In this document: in pieces, positions 1 to 7,395 of the stretch | Numbering within the stretch: the stretch's first letter is position 1 | Layout of the letters: the number at the start of each line of letters is the position of its first letter | Assembly: GCA_040289295.1 (NCBI GenBank) | Contig: PSLA01000040.1 | Location: forward strand, 1 to 10,076 | Source of the DNA: J051 sp040289295 | GTDB lineage: Bacteria > Armatimonadota > Fimbriimonadia > Fimbriimonadales > ATM1 | Direction: 5' to 3' | Length of the DNA stretch: 10,076 nucleotides | Made by a program: the position numbers and the translations under genes | The notes under the pieces: generated by a model | What the model saw: the letters and a program-made list of their open reading frames with translations, nothing else | Database searches by the model: none | Told to the model about the DNA's origin: nothing

Positions 1-1449
<1,449 letters not shown>

Positions 1450-1643
1450 GAACTGTTTGATCTCAGCGCACCGACAGTCGCCCGAAGGCTCCCAGCCAGT
1501 GCGCCGGTTGAACTTTCTCGGTGCCGCCACGAAGGACGGCAGACGAGGGATTCACACCTAAAGAACTCTTTCTCAGCGCCGGTTTTCAAGGTTCCGCCAA
1601 TTCGGAGCGCGGCGACTCAAGTCCGCCGGCAGGCTCCGCGGCA
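1450..1643 (-). other. rRNA leader (5' external transcribed spacer)
   Basis: About 195 nt lie between the predicted rRNA transcription start and the 16S 5' end. Reading the minus strand, a GAGTTCTTTAGG stretch (1557-1568) loosely resembles the boxA antitermination element of rRNA leaders. Just before the 16S, a GCGCAC/GTGCGC helix (1499-1504 with 1466-1471) encloses a GCC-UUCG-GGC tetraloop hairpin (1480-1489). Structured leaders that take part in processing and antitermination are known for rrn operons; the roles here are inferred. No ORF is convincing in this interval. Confidence 0.55.
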
Positions 1644-1649
1644 AATCGC

Positions 1650-1679
1650 ATTATGGGCACATCCTGACGCAGATGTCAA
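1650..1679 (-). promoter_or_regulatory. Probable rRNA promoter (sigma-70 type)
   Basis: On the minus strand a perfect -35 hexamer TTGACA (1679-1674) is followed by an 18-nt spacer and CATAAT (1655-1650), five of six matches to TATAAT. A short A-rich stretch (GAAAAATG, about 1693-1700) sits upstream and could act as an UP-like element. It points at the 16S gene with a leader of about 195 nt. Its strength and placement fit an rRNA promoter. The start of transcription is inferred to be near 1643. Confidence 0.75.
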
Positions 1680-1761
1680 GGGGTTCAACGGCATTTTTCA
1701 CCAGCCGACGAAGCGGGCGAGGCTGGATCAAGCCCAGGCCCACCCAGGATCCATAGCCCCA

Positions 1762-3012
1762 TCAAGGCCGGATCACGTGCCAGATCGCCTGGTCAATCGC
1801 GCAGCCCCACGACAGGTCTGTCACCCCGTCGTCAAACCAGCTGATTCGAGCCCGCAGCTGGTTCGAGGAGGACACATACTCAGGGGCACGATTCGCCTCG
1901 GCGTACTGAACCACCGAATCAGTGCGAGTGGCGCGCCCTTCCCACACGATATCCCAACGGTTCCGCGTGAAGTTGAACCACTCGATTCTGACTGGGATCT
2001 CGTAGGTGGCGTGCGACTCAAGGATGAACTTCAGGCCACTTACCTGGCCGGGCGAGACACCCGCTTGAAGCACCACTTGCATCGTCGGATCCGCGACTGC
2101 AGGCGAGCGACGCGCCTGGATGAACACGTAGTTGTCGTCGCTGTTCCACAGGCTCTGTATGTTTCCGCTCGTGTGCGCGCCGAACGGCACCTGCATACTC
2201 ACCGGAAGCGCAACCTCGACATTGCCGCCGACTTCCACAATCCACAAGAAGTTTGCTTCGTTCGGTGGGCCGTCGAACCAGTCGATCTCCGTCTCGTCGT
2301 AAATGCCGTTCTCGTCAGAATCATAGAAGAACGCGTCTGCGCTCGACCCGATGGTCACGCCGCGCCCGCTGAAAATCGGATTGATCGTGCGAATAAACTC
2401 ACCTTCGCCGTTTGGGTTCGGTTCACGGTACTGCTGTGCCACATAGCACTCGCCGTCCGGTACTGCGAACGTGAAGCCTGATCGCGCGAGGTCAACCGTC
2501 AGTTTGAACTGACCCGCGGGCCACCACCGAATCGTTCCGAAGTCGGCGATGATCCCGTCGAACGCGCTACGCCCCGCTCCGCGGCCGGGCACGAACGTGT
2601 CGAACACAATCCAACGGACCAATGCGTACTCAAGGTCGTCCGCGTTGTAGCCAAACGTCATCGTCCGCCACTCCATCCCGTTGCCAAGCGGGTCGAGCGT
2701 GATGTCGTCCAACGCGCTGGACATATCCGGCGTGTAGAAGTACGTGTTCGCGCCGTTGTCGTTCTTGTACGCAATCGTGTTCGATGCGTGGACGGTCAAC
2801 TCCCCAAACGAGGTGCTCCCGCTGCGGTAGGGTGTCGCGTGAATCCGCTCCATGCGGTACGGAACCGGCACGTTGCGGTACTCCTTCATCGTGCCGTCCG
2901 CCTGGCGGATGCGCATGAACGTCAGCGTCATCCACCCCTCTTCCACAACTTGAGCGCCAAGCGGCGCAACGAGGAACAGAGACGCTATGAAGACTCCGAT
3001 GCCTGGTTTCAT
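1762..3012 (-). CDS. Secreted hypothetical protein with one EF-hand-type calcium loop
   Basis: A 416-residue protein with a classical signal peptide: MK start, hydrophobic core at residues 5-18, and probable cleavage after A20 (LGA|Q). The mature part is rich in aromatic and polar residues and has a beta-rich look. It contains one perfect EF-hand-style loop, DSDENGIYDETE at residues 231-242, with D, D, N, D and E in the liganding positions. The C-terminal third includes repeated W/F patterns such as EWFNFTRNRWDIVWEG. I do not recognise a family; function is unknown. Export to the periplasm or cell surface and calcium binding are inferences. The ATG at 3012 is supported by a strong Shine-Dalgarno. 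The gene follows the other secreted gene (3187-3999) on the same strand with a 174-nt gap that contains a hairpin, and runs toward the 16S promoter. Such proteins are typical lineage-specific exported proteins in Armatimonadota and Planctomycetes-like genomes. Confidence 0.85.
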   Translation of the reverse strand: MKPGIGVFIASLFLVAPLGAQVVEEGWMTLTFMRIRQADGTMKEYRNVPVPYRMERIHATPYRSGSTSFGELTVHASNTIAYKNDNGANTYFYTPDMSSALDDITLDPLGNGMEWRTMTFGYNADDLEYALVRWIVFDTFVPGRGAGRSAFDGIIADFGTIRWWPAGQFKLTVDLARSGFTFAVPDGECYVAQQYREPNPNGEGEFIRTINPIFSGRGVTIGSSADAFFYDSDENGIYDETEIDWFDGPPNEANFLWIVEVGGNVEVALPVSMQVPFGAHTSGNIQSLWNSDDNYVFIQARRSPAVADPTMQVVLQAGVSPGQVSGLKFILESHATYEIPVRIEWFNFTRNRWDIVWEGRATRTDSVVQYAEANRAPEYVSSSNQLRARISWFDDGVTDLSWGCAIDQAIWHVIRP

Positions 3013-3021
3013 ATTGCTAAG

Positions 3022-3027
3022 CCTCCT
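3022..3027 (-). promoter_or_regulatory. Ribosome binding site (AGGAGG) for the 416-aa secreted protein
   Basis: AGGAGG on the minus strand with 9 nt to the ATG at 3012. It fixes the start and implies good translation. No convincing promoter is visible directly upstream; only weak hexamers (TTGAAT and TATCTA, 20 nt apart) were seen. Confidence 0.8.
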
Positions 3028-3134
3028 GTCAATAGATACGGAACGCGCTGCCGCGCGGATTCAACAACTTAGAAGGTCCGTCGCGCCGAAATGTTCCATC
3101 CTGAACCACGACTTTAGCCAACCCCCATGACAAT

Positions 3135-3163
3135 GCAGGGGCAGCGCGCATCGCCGCCCCTGC
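3135..3163 (-). terminator. Strong hairpin downstream of the dockerin-like gene, possible terminator
   Basis: GCAGGGGC and GCCCCTGC are perfect 8-bp arms. On the minus-strand RNA the stem extends through a G-U wobble into GCG/CGC, giving 12 continuous pairs around a 5-nt loop (ATGCG). On the plus strand the same position is an A-C mismatch, so the structure favours a minus-strand transcript. It begins 24 nt after the stop codon of the 270-aa gene. The usual run of U is missing (ATTGTCATG follows), so it may instead be an RNA-stabilising or Rho-associated hairpin. Confidence 0.5.
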
Positions 3164-3186
3164 GTCAATCACCGAGGGAGCCGACG

Positions 3187-3999
3187 CTACCGCATCCGTC
3201 GAACGAGCTCGAGGAAGTCGGCGAAGTCCACGTCTCCGTCCTCGTCGAGATCGGCGAGGATGAACTTTTGCGGATCGTGGTCTCGGCCGGCCCACACTTC
3301 GAAGAAGATGGCAACGTCGTGGACGTCAATGCGACCGTCCAGGTTCATGTCGCCCAGGTGCTGGTTAATCGGGGTGAGCCGAAAGCGATCGAGCCGACCG
3401 TACTGCTCCCAGTCGAAGTTCAACACATACTCATGAATGTAGCCTTCGCCGTCAATGACCCAGCTCGGCGCGATGTCCATCCAAGCGCCGGCGAACACCG
3501 ACTCGAGGACGCCACGCATCTTGAACAGCGGCCGAGGCGTGTTGTAGTCAATCCAAAAGCCCATGCCGGCGTGCCCGGTTCCTCCCTCTTGGTGGTTCAT
3601 ACCGATCGTGCCGAGCATCAGCAACCGTCCTGACCCCCAGTTGCGGATGTCGTAGCCGTTCGGGTCCTCCCGGATCATAACCAGGCCCATCGAATACCCC
3701 ATCTCGTGGGTACCGAAGCCATCACGCATCATCTGGTCGCCGCCTGGCCACGTGTAGAACGGGCGCGTGTGGAGCGGGTCGGAGACCATCGTCTCCAGAA
3801 TGCACCAGTCGTAGTTCGGGTCGGTGTCAACGCCCTGCGGCGCCCACTGCAGTGGATAGTTCGAACCGAGCAGCGGGTTGGTGTCCGACGCGCTGAGCGT
3901 CCCCTCCCACTGGCCGAAGTAACCGGGCGCCTCCACCCGTTGCGCGAGTGCAGAGGCGGACGCAACAAGTCCAATCGCAAAAATACACGTTTGTTTCAT
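3187..3999 (-). CDS. Secreted protein with C-terminal dockerin-like calcium-binding pair
   Basis: A 270-residue protein. Residues 1-19 form a signal peptide (MKQTCIFAIGLVASASALA, cleavage before QR). The central 190 residues show no family I can name; they are rich in W, Y, G and M. The C-terminus carries two duplicated calcium loops about 33 residues apart: DMNLDGRIDVHD (217-228) and DLDEDGDVDFAD (250-261), each followed by a hydrophobic helix (VAIFFEVW, FLELVRRM). This layout is that of type I dockerin-like modules, which in cellulosomes bind cohesins. In Planctomycetes and Armatimonadota such C-terminal tails are common on exported proteins with no known cohesin partner. A strong AAGGAGG sits ahead of the ATG at 3999. 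The gene lies just upstream of another secreted calcium-loop protein and diverges from the HTH gene. Calcium-dependent folding or surface attachment is inference. Confidence 0.85.
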   Translation of the reverse strand: MKQTCIFAIGLVASASALAQRVEAPGYFGQWEGTLSASDTNPLLGSNYPLQWAPQGVDTDPNYDWCILETMVSDPLHTRPFYTWPGGDQMMRDGFGTHEMGYSMGLVMIREDPNGYDIRNWGSGRLLMLGTIGMNHQEGGTGHAGMGFWIDYNTPRPLFKMRGVLESVFAGAWMDIAPSWVIDGEGYIHEYVLNFDWEQYGRLDRFRLTPINQHLGDMNLDGRIDVHDVAIFFEVWAGRDHDPQKFILADLDEDGDVDFADFLELVRRMR

Positions 4000-4003
4000 G
4001 ACT

Positions 4004-4010
4004 CCTCCTT
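4004..4010 (-). promoter_or_regulatory. Ribosome binding site (AAGGAGG) for the dockerin-like protein
   Basis: AAGGAGG on the minus strand, 4 nt from the ATG when counted from the last G, within a run AAGGAGGAG. It is a strong match that decides the start at 3999. Confidence 0.8.
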
Positions 4011-4024
4011 TGCCGTTGGCATGA

Positions 4025-4040
4025 GCGGGCAGTCGCCCGC
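4025..4040. repeat. Small perfect hairpin in the 5' region of the dockerin-like gene
   Basis: GCGGGC-AGTC-GCCCGC is a 6-bp perfect inverted repeat with a 4-nt loop. It lies 26-41 nt upstream of the ATG of the minus-strand gene, between the Shine-Dalgarno and a possible -10 (TAGAAT, complement of 4047-4052, without a good -35). It could be a leader hairpin or an operator; the sequence alone does not decide. Confidence 0.4.
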
Positions 4041-4084
4041 ACCTCTATTCTACCCGACAACCCCACCGGAAACCGTGCCGCCAA

Positions 4085-4126
4085 GCAAAAAACCAGTAAT
4101 CTTATGAGCAAAAACCGTAATCTTAT
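4085..4126. repeat. Two imperfect tandem repeats, GCAAAAAACCAGTAATCTTAT type
   Basis: Copy one at 4085-4105 and copy two at 4108-4126 share GCAAAAA, ACC and GTAATCTTAT, with two single-base differences in length, and a period of about 22 nt (two helical turns). They lie in the intergenic region between the divergent secreted and HTH genes and are AT-rich against a GC-rich background. Such spacing fits a paired protein-binding site. On the minus strand each copy contains TAAGAT, a poor -10 like sequence, but no matching -35 was found. Confidence 0.6.
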
Positions 4127-4211
4127 CAGGGAGAACCGGCAATGGAGCGTCCCCTCCTGTTCAGCCAACCAAAGGGAGGGCGGCACGATAGATTCTCCGG
4201 GGCTGTCTGGC

Positions 4212-4228
4212 GCTGCGTCTTACGCAGC
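4212..4228. repeat. Perfect 7-bp palindrome just upstream of the HTH promoter
   Basis: GCTGCGT-CTT-ACGCAGC is a perfect 7-bp inverted repeat with a 3-nt centre. It ends 11 nt before the -35 hexamer at 4239. It could be an operator for a regulator (perhaps the adjacent HTH protein) or an RNA hairpin. No U run follows, so a terminator is unlikely. Confidence 0.5.
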
Positions 4229-4238
4229 CGAAAGCAGG

Positions 4239-4268
4239 TTGACATGCGCAAGTGCGGTATCTTCTAAT
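4239..4268 (+). promoter_or_regulatory. Strong sigma-70-type promoter for the small HTH gene
   Basis: A perfect TTGACA at 4239-4244 is followed by an 18-nt spacer and TCTAAT at 4263-4268 (five of six to TATAAT). Transcription is expected to start near 4275, about 28 nt before the ATG at 4303. This argues against the alternative GTG at 4252, which lies inside the promoter. Confidence 0.7.
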
Positions 4269-4302
4269 AGTATACAGCCGAATACCATTCAACCCCAGAA
4301 CC

Positions 4303-4731
4303 ATGGATGACCGAGAGCTTTCAATCCAAGCCGAGCACCTTCTCCGCCAGGCGCGACGCGATCCCGAACGGCCCCACTACGGCGAGCAATGGTTTCGGCG
4401 CAAACTGCGCATCGCCCGATACCGAGATCGAAGACTTGCGCCAGAGCTGCAGCCTGCGGAATCCGTTCCGCGAGAGCTCCTCCTTCGGGAGTTGGACAGG
4501 CACCTAATGGTCGCCGGGCTCACGCCGCTGCAGCGGGCAGTGCTGGCGGACCACCTGCTTGGGCGCACCTGGGTGGAGGTAGCTGCTCGCAACGGGCACA
4601 GTAAACAGGCGGCGCAACAAGCGTTTCGAGCAGCGGTGAGAAAGATACAATCAAAGCGAGCTTGCGACCCATACGCCGGCTTGAGCGAGGTGTATCGCGC
4701 TGAAGTGAGCAGGCGGGGGCGCACCGTTTAG
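4303..4731 (+). CDS. Small HTH protein, sigma-factor region-4-like
   Basis: A 142-residue basic protein. The first 70 residues are charged and helical (many R, E and Q; for example EQWFRRKLRIARYRDRRL at about 28-45). Residues 73-116 look like a sigma-70 region 4 / LuxR-type helix-turn-helix: LTPLQRAVLADHLLGRTW, then EVAARNGHSKQAAQQAFRAAVRKI, where the L-T-x-x-Q-R opening and the x-S-x-x-A recognition-helix pattern are typical. It lacks the promoter-melting region 2, so it is not a full sigma factor. It could be a DNA-binding regulator or a sigma-4-like modulator (YlxM-like in general idea, not by recognised identity). ATG 4303 is preferred over GTG 4252 because the promoter's -10 falls after that GTG. 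No good Shine-Dalgarno is visible before the ATG. It precedes nrnA by 99 nt on the same strand; co-regulation is uncertain. Confidence 0.65.
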   Translation: MDDRELSIQAEHLLRQARRDPERPHYGEQWFRRKLRIARYRDRRLAPELQPAESVPRELLLRELDRHLMVAGLTPLQRAVLADHLLGRTWVEVAARNGHSKQAAQQAFRAAVRKIQSKRACDPYAGLSEVYRAEVSRRGRTV

Positions 4732-4830
4732 AACACAAAACGCCCGGGAGCGTGAGCGTCCACGCGAACACGAAGGCACCTGGATTGCGGGCTCGCGGGA
4801 CGTTGCGGCGATTTCAACAGTATACATGAG

Positions 4831-5859
4831 TTGAGCCGAGGGCGACGCATCGTTCGGTACACTGCCCCACCGGTTTTGGATAACCAGGTAGCCCAACTCC
4901 GAGATGCTCTCGATACCGCGCGGCTTATCGTCCTCTCCGGCCACACGGGGCCGGACGGTGACTCCGTGGGCGCGTGTTTGGCGTTACGCCTGGCGCTGGA
5001 GGAACGGTCGAAGCGTTCTCGCGTTCTTTTTCACGACCCGGTCCCGAGGAACCTTCTGTTCCTGCCTGCTTCTTCGTCCGTGGAGACAGTTGGAAAGGAG
5101 TTTCGGTTTGATGACGAACCGGACCTCGCGGTGGTGATGGACCTTTCCACCGCCGATCGCCTAGGCCGCGTGCGTCCGCTCGTGGAGCGCGCGAAGCAGG
5201 TGGTGGTGTTTGACCACCACGAATTGGGACCGGAGGTGCTCGGGGAGATTCGCTTTGTTGACCCGTCGGCCGCTGCGACATGCCTGATCCTGTACAGGGT
5301 TCTCATGGCGATGGGCTGGCCGATCAGCCGCGACGTGGCGCAGTGCTTACTGACCGGGATCGCGACGGACACGGGTAACTTCGCGTTCTCCAACACTGCA
5401 GCCGAGACTCTTCGCGTGGCTGCAGACCTTGTAGAGCGCGGGGCAGACCTCGGGACGATCAACGAAGAGGTGTGGAACAAGCGGCGGCTTGCAGCGATGC
5501 GGCTGCTCGGCATCGTCCTCTCGCGGCAGGAGATGCACTGTGAGGGGCGCGTTACTCTGAGCCACTTGCTGATGGAGGACTACAGGTTGACTGGCGGGAC
5601 GGACGAGGATACGGAGGGCGCAGTGAACGAGCTTCTCCGTGTGGAGGGGACGGTGGTGGCGGCATTGGTGCGCGAGGCTGGTGGTGGTCGTTTGCGGGTG
5701 AGCGTACGTTCACGGGGGGATTACGACGTGTCGGCGGTCTGCCGCCAGTTCGGTGGCGGCGGTCACAAGAACGCGGCGGGTTTCTCCCTGGCGGGGACCT
5801 ATTCGGAGATCCGGGAGCGGTTCCTTGAGGCGTTGAAGCGATGTGTGGGTTCCTGCTGA
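4831..5859 (+). CDS. nrnA: Bifunctional oligoribonuclease / pAp phosphatase, DHH-DHHA1 family
   Basis: NrnA-type cytosolic phosphoesterases degrade 2-5 nt nanoRNAs and dephosphorylate 3'-phosphoadenosine 5'-phosphate with Mn2+. All family motifs are present: H38-x3-D42-x-D44 (HTGPDGDSVG), D104 (VVMDLSTAD), the namesake DHH at 128-130 (VVFDHHELG), D180 (TGIATDTGNF), and the C-terminal DHHA1 substrate motif GGGGHKNAAG at 308-317. The 342 residues from TTG 4831 are slightly long for the family (about 310-330). A second in-frame TTG at 4876 would give 327 residues and still keep every motif. Neither start has a clear Shine-Dalgarno, so the N-terminus is uncertain. The end overlaps truB by 19 nt, implying coupled translation. 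nrnA-truB adjacency is common in bacteria, often with rbfA upstream; rbfA is absent here. The first 34 nt resemble a 37-bp repeat found at 7254-7356. Confidence 0.93.
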   Translation: MSRGRRIVRYTAPPVLDNQVAQLRDALDTARLIVLSGHTGPDGDSVGACLALRLALEERSKRSRVLFHDPVPRNLLFLPASSSVETVGKEFRFDDEPDLAVVMDLSTADRLGRVRPLVERAKQVVVFDHHELGPEVLGEIRFVDPSAAATCLILYRVLMAMGWPISRDVAQCLLTGIATDTGNFAFSNTAAETLRVAADLVERGADLGTINEEVWNKRRLAAMRLLGIVLSRQEMHCEGRVTLSHLLMEDYRLTGGTDEDTEGAVNELLRVEGTVVAALVREAGGGRLRVSVRSRGDYDVSAVCRQFGGGGHKNAAGFSLAGTYSEIRERFLEALKRCVGSC

Positions 5860-6755
5860 TTGACAAACCGTTGGGAGTAACCTCTCACGACGTGGTGAAG
5901 GAGGTTCGGCGCAGGCTCGGCGTTCGGCGTGTGGGGCACGCAGGGACGCTGGACCCGGTTTGCACTGGGCTGCTCGTGCTTGGCGTCGGAAGAGCGACAC
6001 GGCTTCTGCGGTTCCTTTCGCTTGAGCCGAAGGAGTACGAGGGGGTGATGAAACTTGGGGAAGCGACGACTACGCAGGACGCGGAGGGTGAGGTTGTGCG
6101 ATGGGCGGACGCGTCTAAGGTGGATTCAAATGCGCTCTGCGAAGCGGCGCGTGAGATGGTTGGCAAGGTACGACAGGTTCCGCCGATGTATAGCGCTGTG
6201 AAGGTTGGAGGGAGGAAGTTGTACGAGTACGCTCGCGCGGGCAAGGAGGTTGATCGGGAGGCGCGGACGGTTACGATTCATGGCTTCAAGGTGCTTTCGC
6301 TGGATCTGGCGAGGGCTGAGTCGCGGACTATCGGGACGCCCGCGTACCCTTCGGCGCTGGCGCGCTTTTGGGTTCGCTGCTCGAGCGGCACGTACGTTCG
6401 AACGCTTGTGCACGACCTTGGGCAGAAAGTTGGCGTGGGGGCGCACGTAGTTGAGTTGCGGCGGACGGCTGCCGGCGTCTTTCGGGTGGAGGACGCGCTG
6501 CAGTTAGAGGAGGTGTCAGCTGAGCAGTTGCTTCCGCCCGAAGACGTTCTGGAGCCTATGCCGATGGCGCGATTGCCTGGACGGCTTGCGGAGGTCGCCG
6601 CGAATGGCGGTGCGGTGCGGGTGCCGTACGAAACTCCTGGCAGGTATTTGGGGTTGTTGGATCCAGACGGTCGGCTGATCGCGGTGGCACGTGAAACGGA
6701 TCGCGGCTGGCAGCCTGAGGTGGTGCTACCGCGGGATTCAGACGTAAGAAGGTGA
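5841..6755 (+). CDS. truB: tRNA pseudouridine(55) synthase
   Basis: TruB isomerises U55 of the T-loop in nearly all tRNAs and acts as a tRNA folding chaperone in the cytosol. The 304 residues match family length. Visible landmarks: N-terminal GFLLIDKPLGVTSHDVV, the catalytic motif GHAGTLDP with nucleophile D38, the conserved KEYEGVMKLGEATTTQDAEG, VPPMYSAVKVGGRKLYEYAR, and the RNA-binding CSSGTYVRTLVHDLG segment. The C-terminal about 80 residues (from about 225) form the small PUA-like or TruB-C region and are poorly conserved. ATG 5841 lies inside the last codons of nrnA; TGAGG at 5826-5830 is a reasonable Shine-Dalgarno. The DUF2752 gene follows after 9 nt, so nrnA-truB-DUF2752 form a tight operon. 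Confidence 0.96.
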   Translation: MCGFLLIDKPLGVTSHDVVKEVRRRLGVRRVGHAGTLDPVCTGLLVLGVGRATRLLRFLSLEPKEYEGVMKLGEATTTQDAEGEVVRWADASKVDSNALCEAAREMVGKVRQVPPMYSAVKVGGRKLYEYARAGKEVDREARTVTIHGFKVLSLDLARAESRTIGTPAYPSALARFWVRCSSGTYVRTLVHDLGQKVGVGAHVVELRRTAAGVFRVEDALQLEEVSAEQLLPPEDVLEPMPMARLPGRLAEVAANGGAVRVPYETPGRYLGLLDPDGRLIAVARETDRGWQPEVVLPRDSDVRR

Positions 6756-6764
6756 GGGGAGGCG

Positions 6765-7199
6765 ATGCTGCGCACTCTGTACATCGAGACGAACGTTCCC
6801 CGGCGTTTGCTGGTTGGGGACCTTGTGCTGTTTGTACTCTGGACGGCGATGCTGTTCGCAGCGGGATCGCTAAGTCCCGACCCTTCGGGGCACGGCACGC
6901 ATCGGCAGTTGGGGCTTCCCCCTTGCGCCTTCAATCTTGCCACTGGGAAACTGTGCCCCTCGTGCGGCCTGACGACGTCGTTTGCGGCGATGGCGCGCAT
7001 GGACGTGACGACGGCGACTCGGGCGCACGCCCTCGGACCGGCGCTGTTTGTGCTGATGGCTGTGTTGGCAGTGTACTTTCTGTCGAAGTTCCTGTTCGCG
7101 TTTCGGGTCGTGCTCCCTTACCGCACGGTGCTAGTGGTCAACCTGACTGCGGTTGGGTTGTATCTTGCCTACGGCATTGCCCGGATCGTTCTGGGGTGA
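6765..7199 (+). CDS. DUF2752 family membrane protein
   Basis: A 144-residue inner-membrane protein of unknown function. The DUF2752 hallmark C-P-x-C-G-x-T-[TR]-x-[FA] is clear as CPSCGLTTSF at 64-73, preceded by another cysteine (C54) and followed by the typical HALGP at 88-92. Three membrane segments are predicted by eye: about 15-34, 91-108 and 122-143. The cysteine loop lies between segments one and two. A very strong Shine-Dalgarno (AGGGGAGG, immediately before CG-ATG) overlaps the truB stop. The neighbours suggest co-transcription with nrnA-truB, but this says little about its role, since DUF2752 genes occur in many contexts. No redox or metal function has been shown that I can rely on. 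Confidence 0.85.
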   Translation: MLRTLYIETNVPRRLLVGDLVLFVLWTAMLFAAGSLSPDPSGHGTHRQLGLPPCAFNLATGKLCPSCGLTTSFAAMARMDVTTATRAHALGPALFVLMAVLAVYFLSKFLFAFRVVLPYRTVLVVNLTAVGLYLAYGIARIVLG

Positions 7200-7241
7200 T
7201 CGCGGCAGGGGAATTGATTAGCGACAGGTGCCGCCGCGAAG

Positions 7242-7251
7242 GTATACAGCC
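7242..7251 (+). repeat. GTATACAGCC motif, shared with 4270-4279
   Basis: The ten-base word GTATACAGCC occurs at 7242-7251, just before the first 37-bp repeat copy, and again at 4270-4279 at the start of the HTH transcript. GTATACA also occurs at 4820-4826, 4 nt before the GTTGAG that opens the nrnA-side look-alike. It may be part of a dispersed intergenic element or a regulatory word. The evidence is only repetition. Confidence 0.4.
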
Positions 7252-7253
7252 AG

Positions 7254-7290
7254 TGTTGAGGGAAGCGGGCAGACGTCTATCGGGTACACT
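7254..7290 (+). repeat. 37-bp direct repeat, copy 1
   Basis: This 37-nt unit, opening TGTTGAGGGAAGCGGGCAG and closing TATCGGGTACACT, is identical to 7320-7356. It contains the palindrome AGACGTCT. The two copies are 66 nt apart start to start, with 29 nt of unrelated sequence between. It lies in the non-coding interval after the DUF2752 gene. Confidence 0.9.
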
Positions 7291-7319
7291 TGAAGCATTG
7301 AGAATAGGCACGGCATACC

Positions 7320-7356
7320 TGTTGAGGGAAGCGGGCAGACGTCTATCGGGTACACT
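7320..7356 (+). repeat. 37-bp direct repeat, copy 2
   Basis: Perfect copy of 7254-7290. The bases on either side differ, so the identity stops sharply at both ends. It precedes the methyltransferase remnant by 39 nt. No flanking target-site duplication, terminal inverted repeat or cas gene is visible. Confidence 0.9.
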
Positions 7357-7395
7357 CCGTCCCGACACCCAGAGTCAAGCCCATGGAGGGTTCAC

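Noticed and set aside
1700..1761. Intrinsic terminator after the 416-aa secreted gene
   Set aside because: Only 4-bp stems (for example GGCT/AGCC) without a U tract were seen between the stop and the rRNA promoter.
4252..4302. GTG 4252 start for the HTH gene
   Set aside because: The promoter -10 (4263-4268) lies downstream of this GTG, so the transcript would not include it; the added residues show no conserved feature.
7256..7290. TTGAGG and TACACT in the 37-bp repeat as a sigma-70 promoter
   Set aside because: The spacer is 23 nt, too long for a normal sigma-70 promoter, and no better-spaced hexamers are present.
7254..7356. Two-repeat CRISPR mini-array (37-bp repeats, 29-bp spacer)
   Set aside because: Sizes fit, but there are only two repeats and one spacer, no cas gene or leader is visible, and a diverged look-alike lies 2.4 kb away without array structure.
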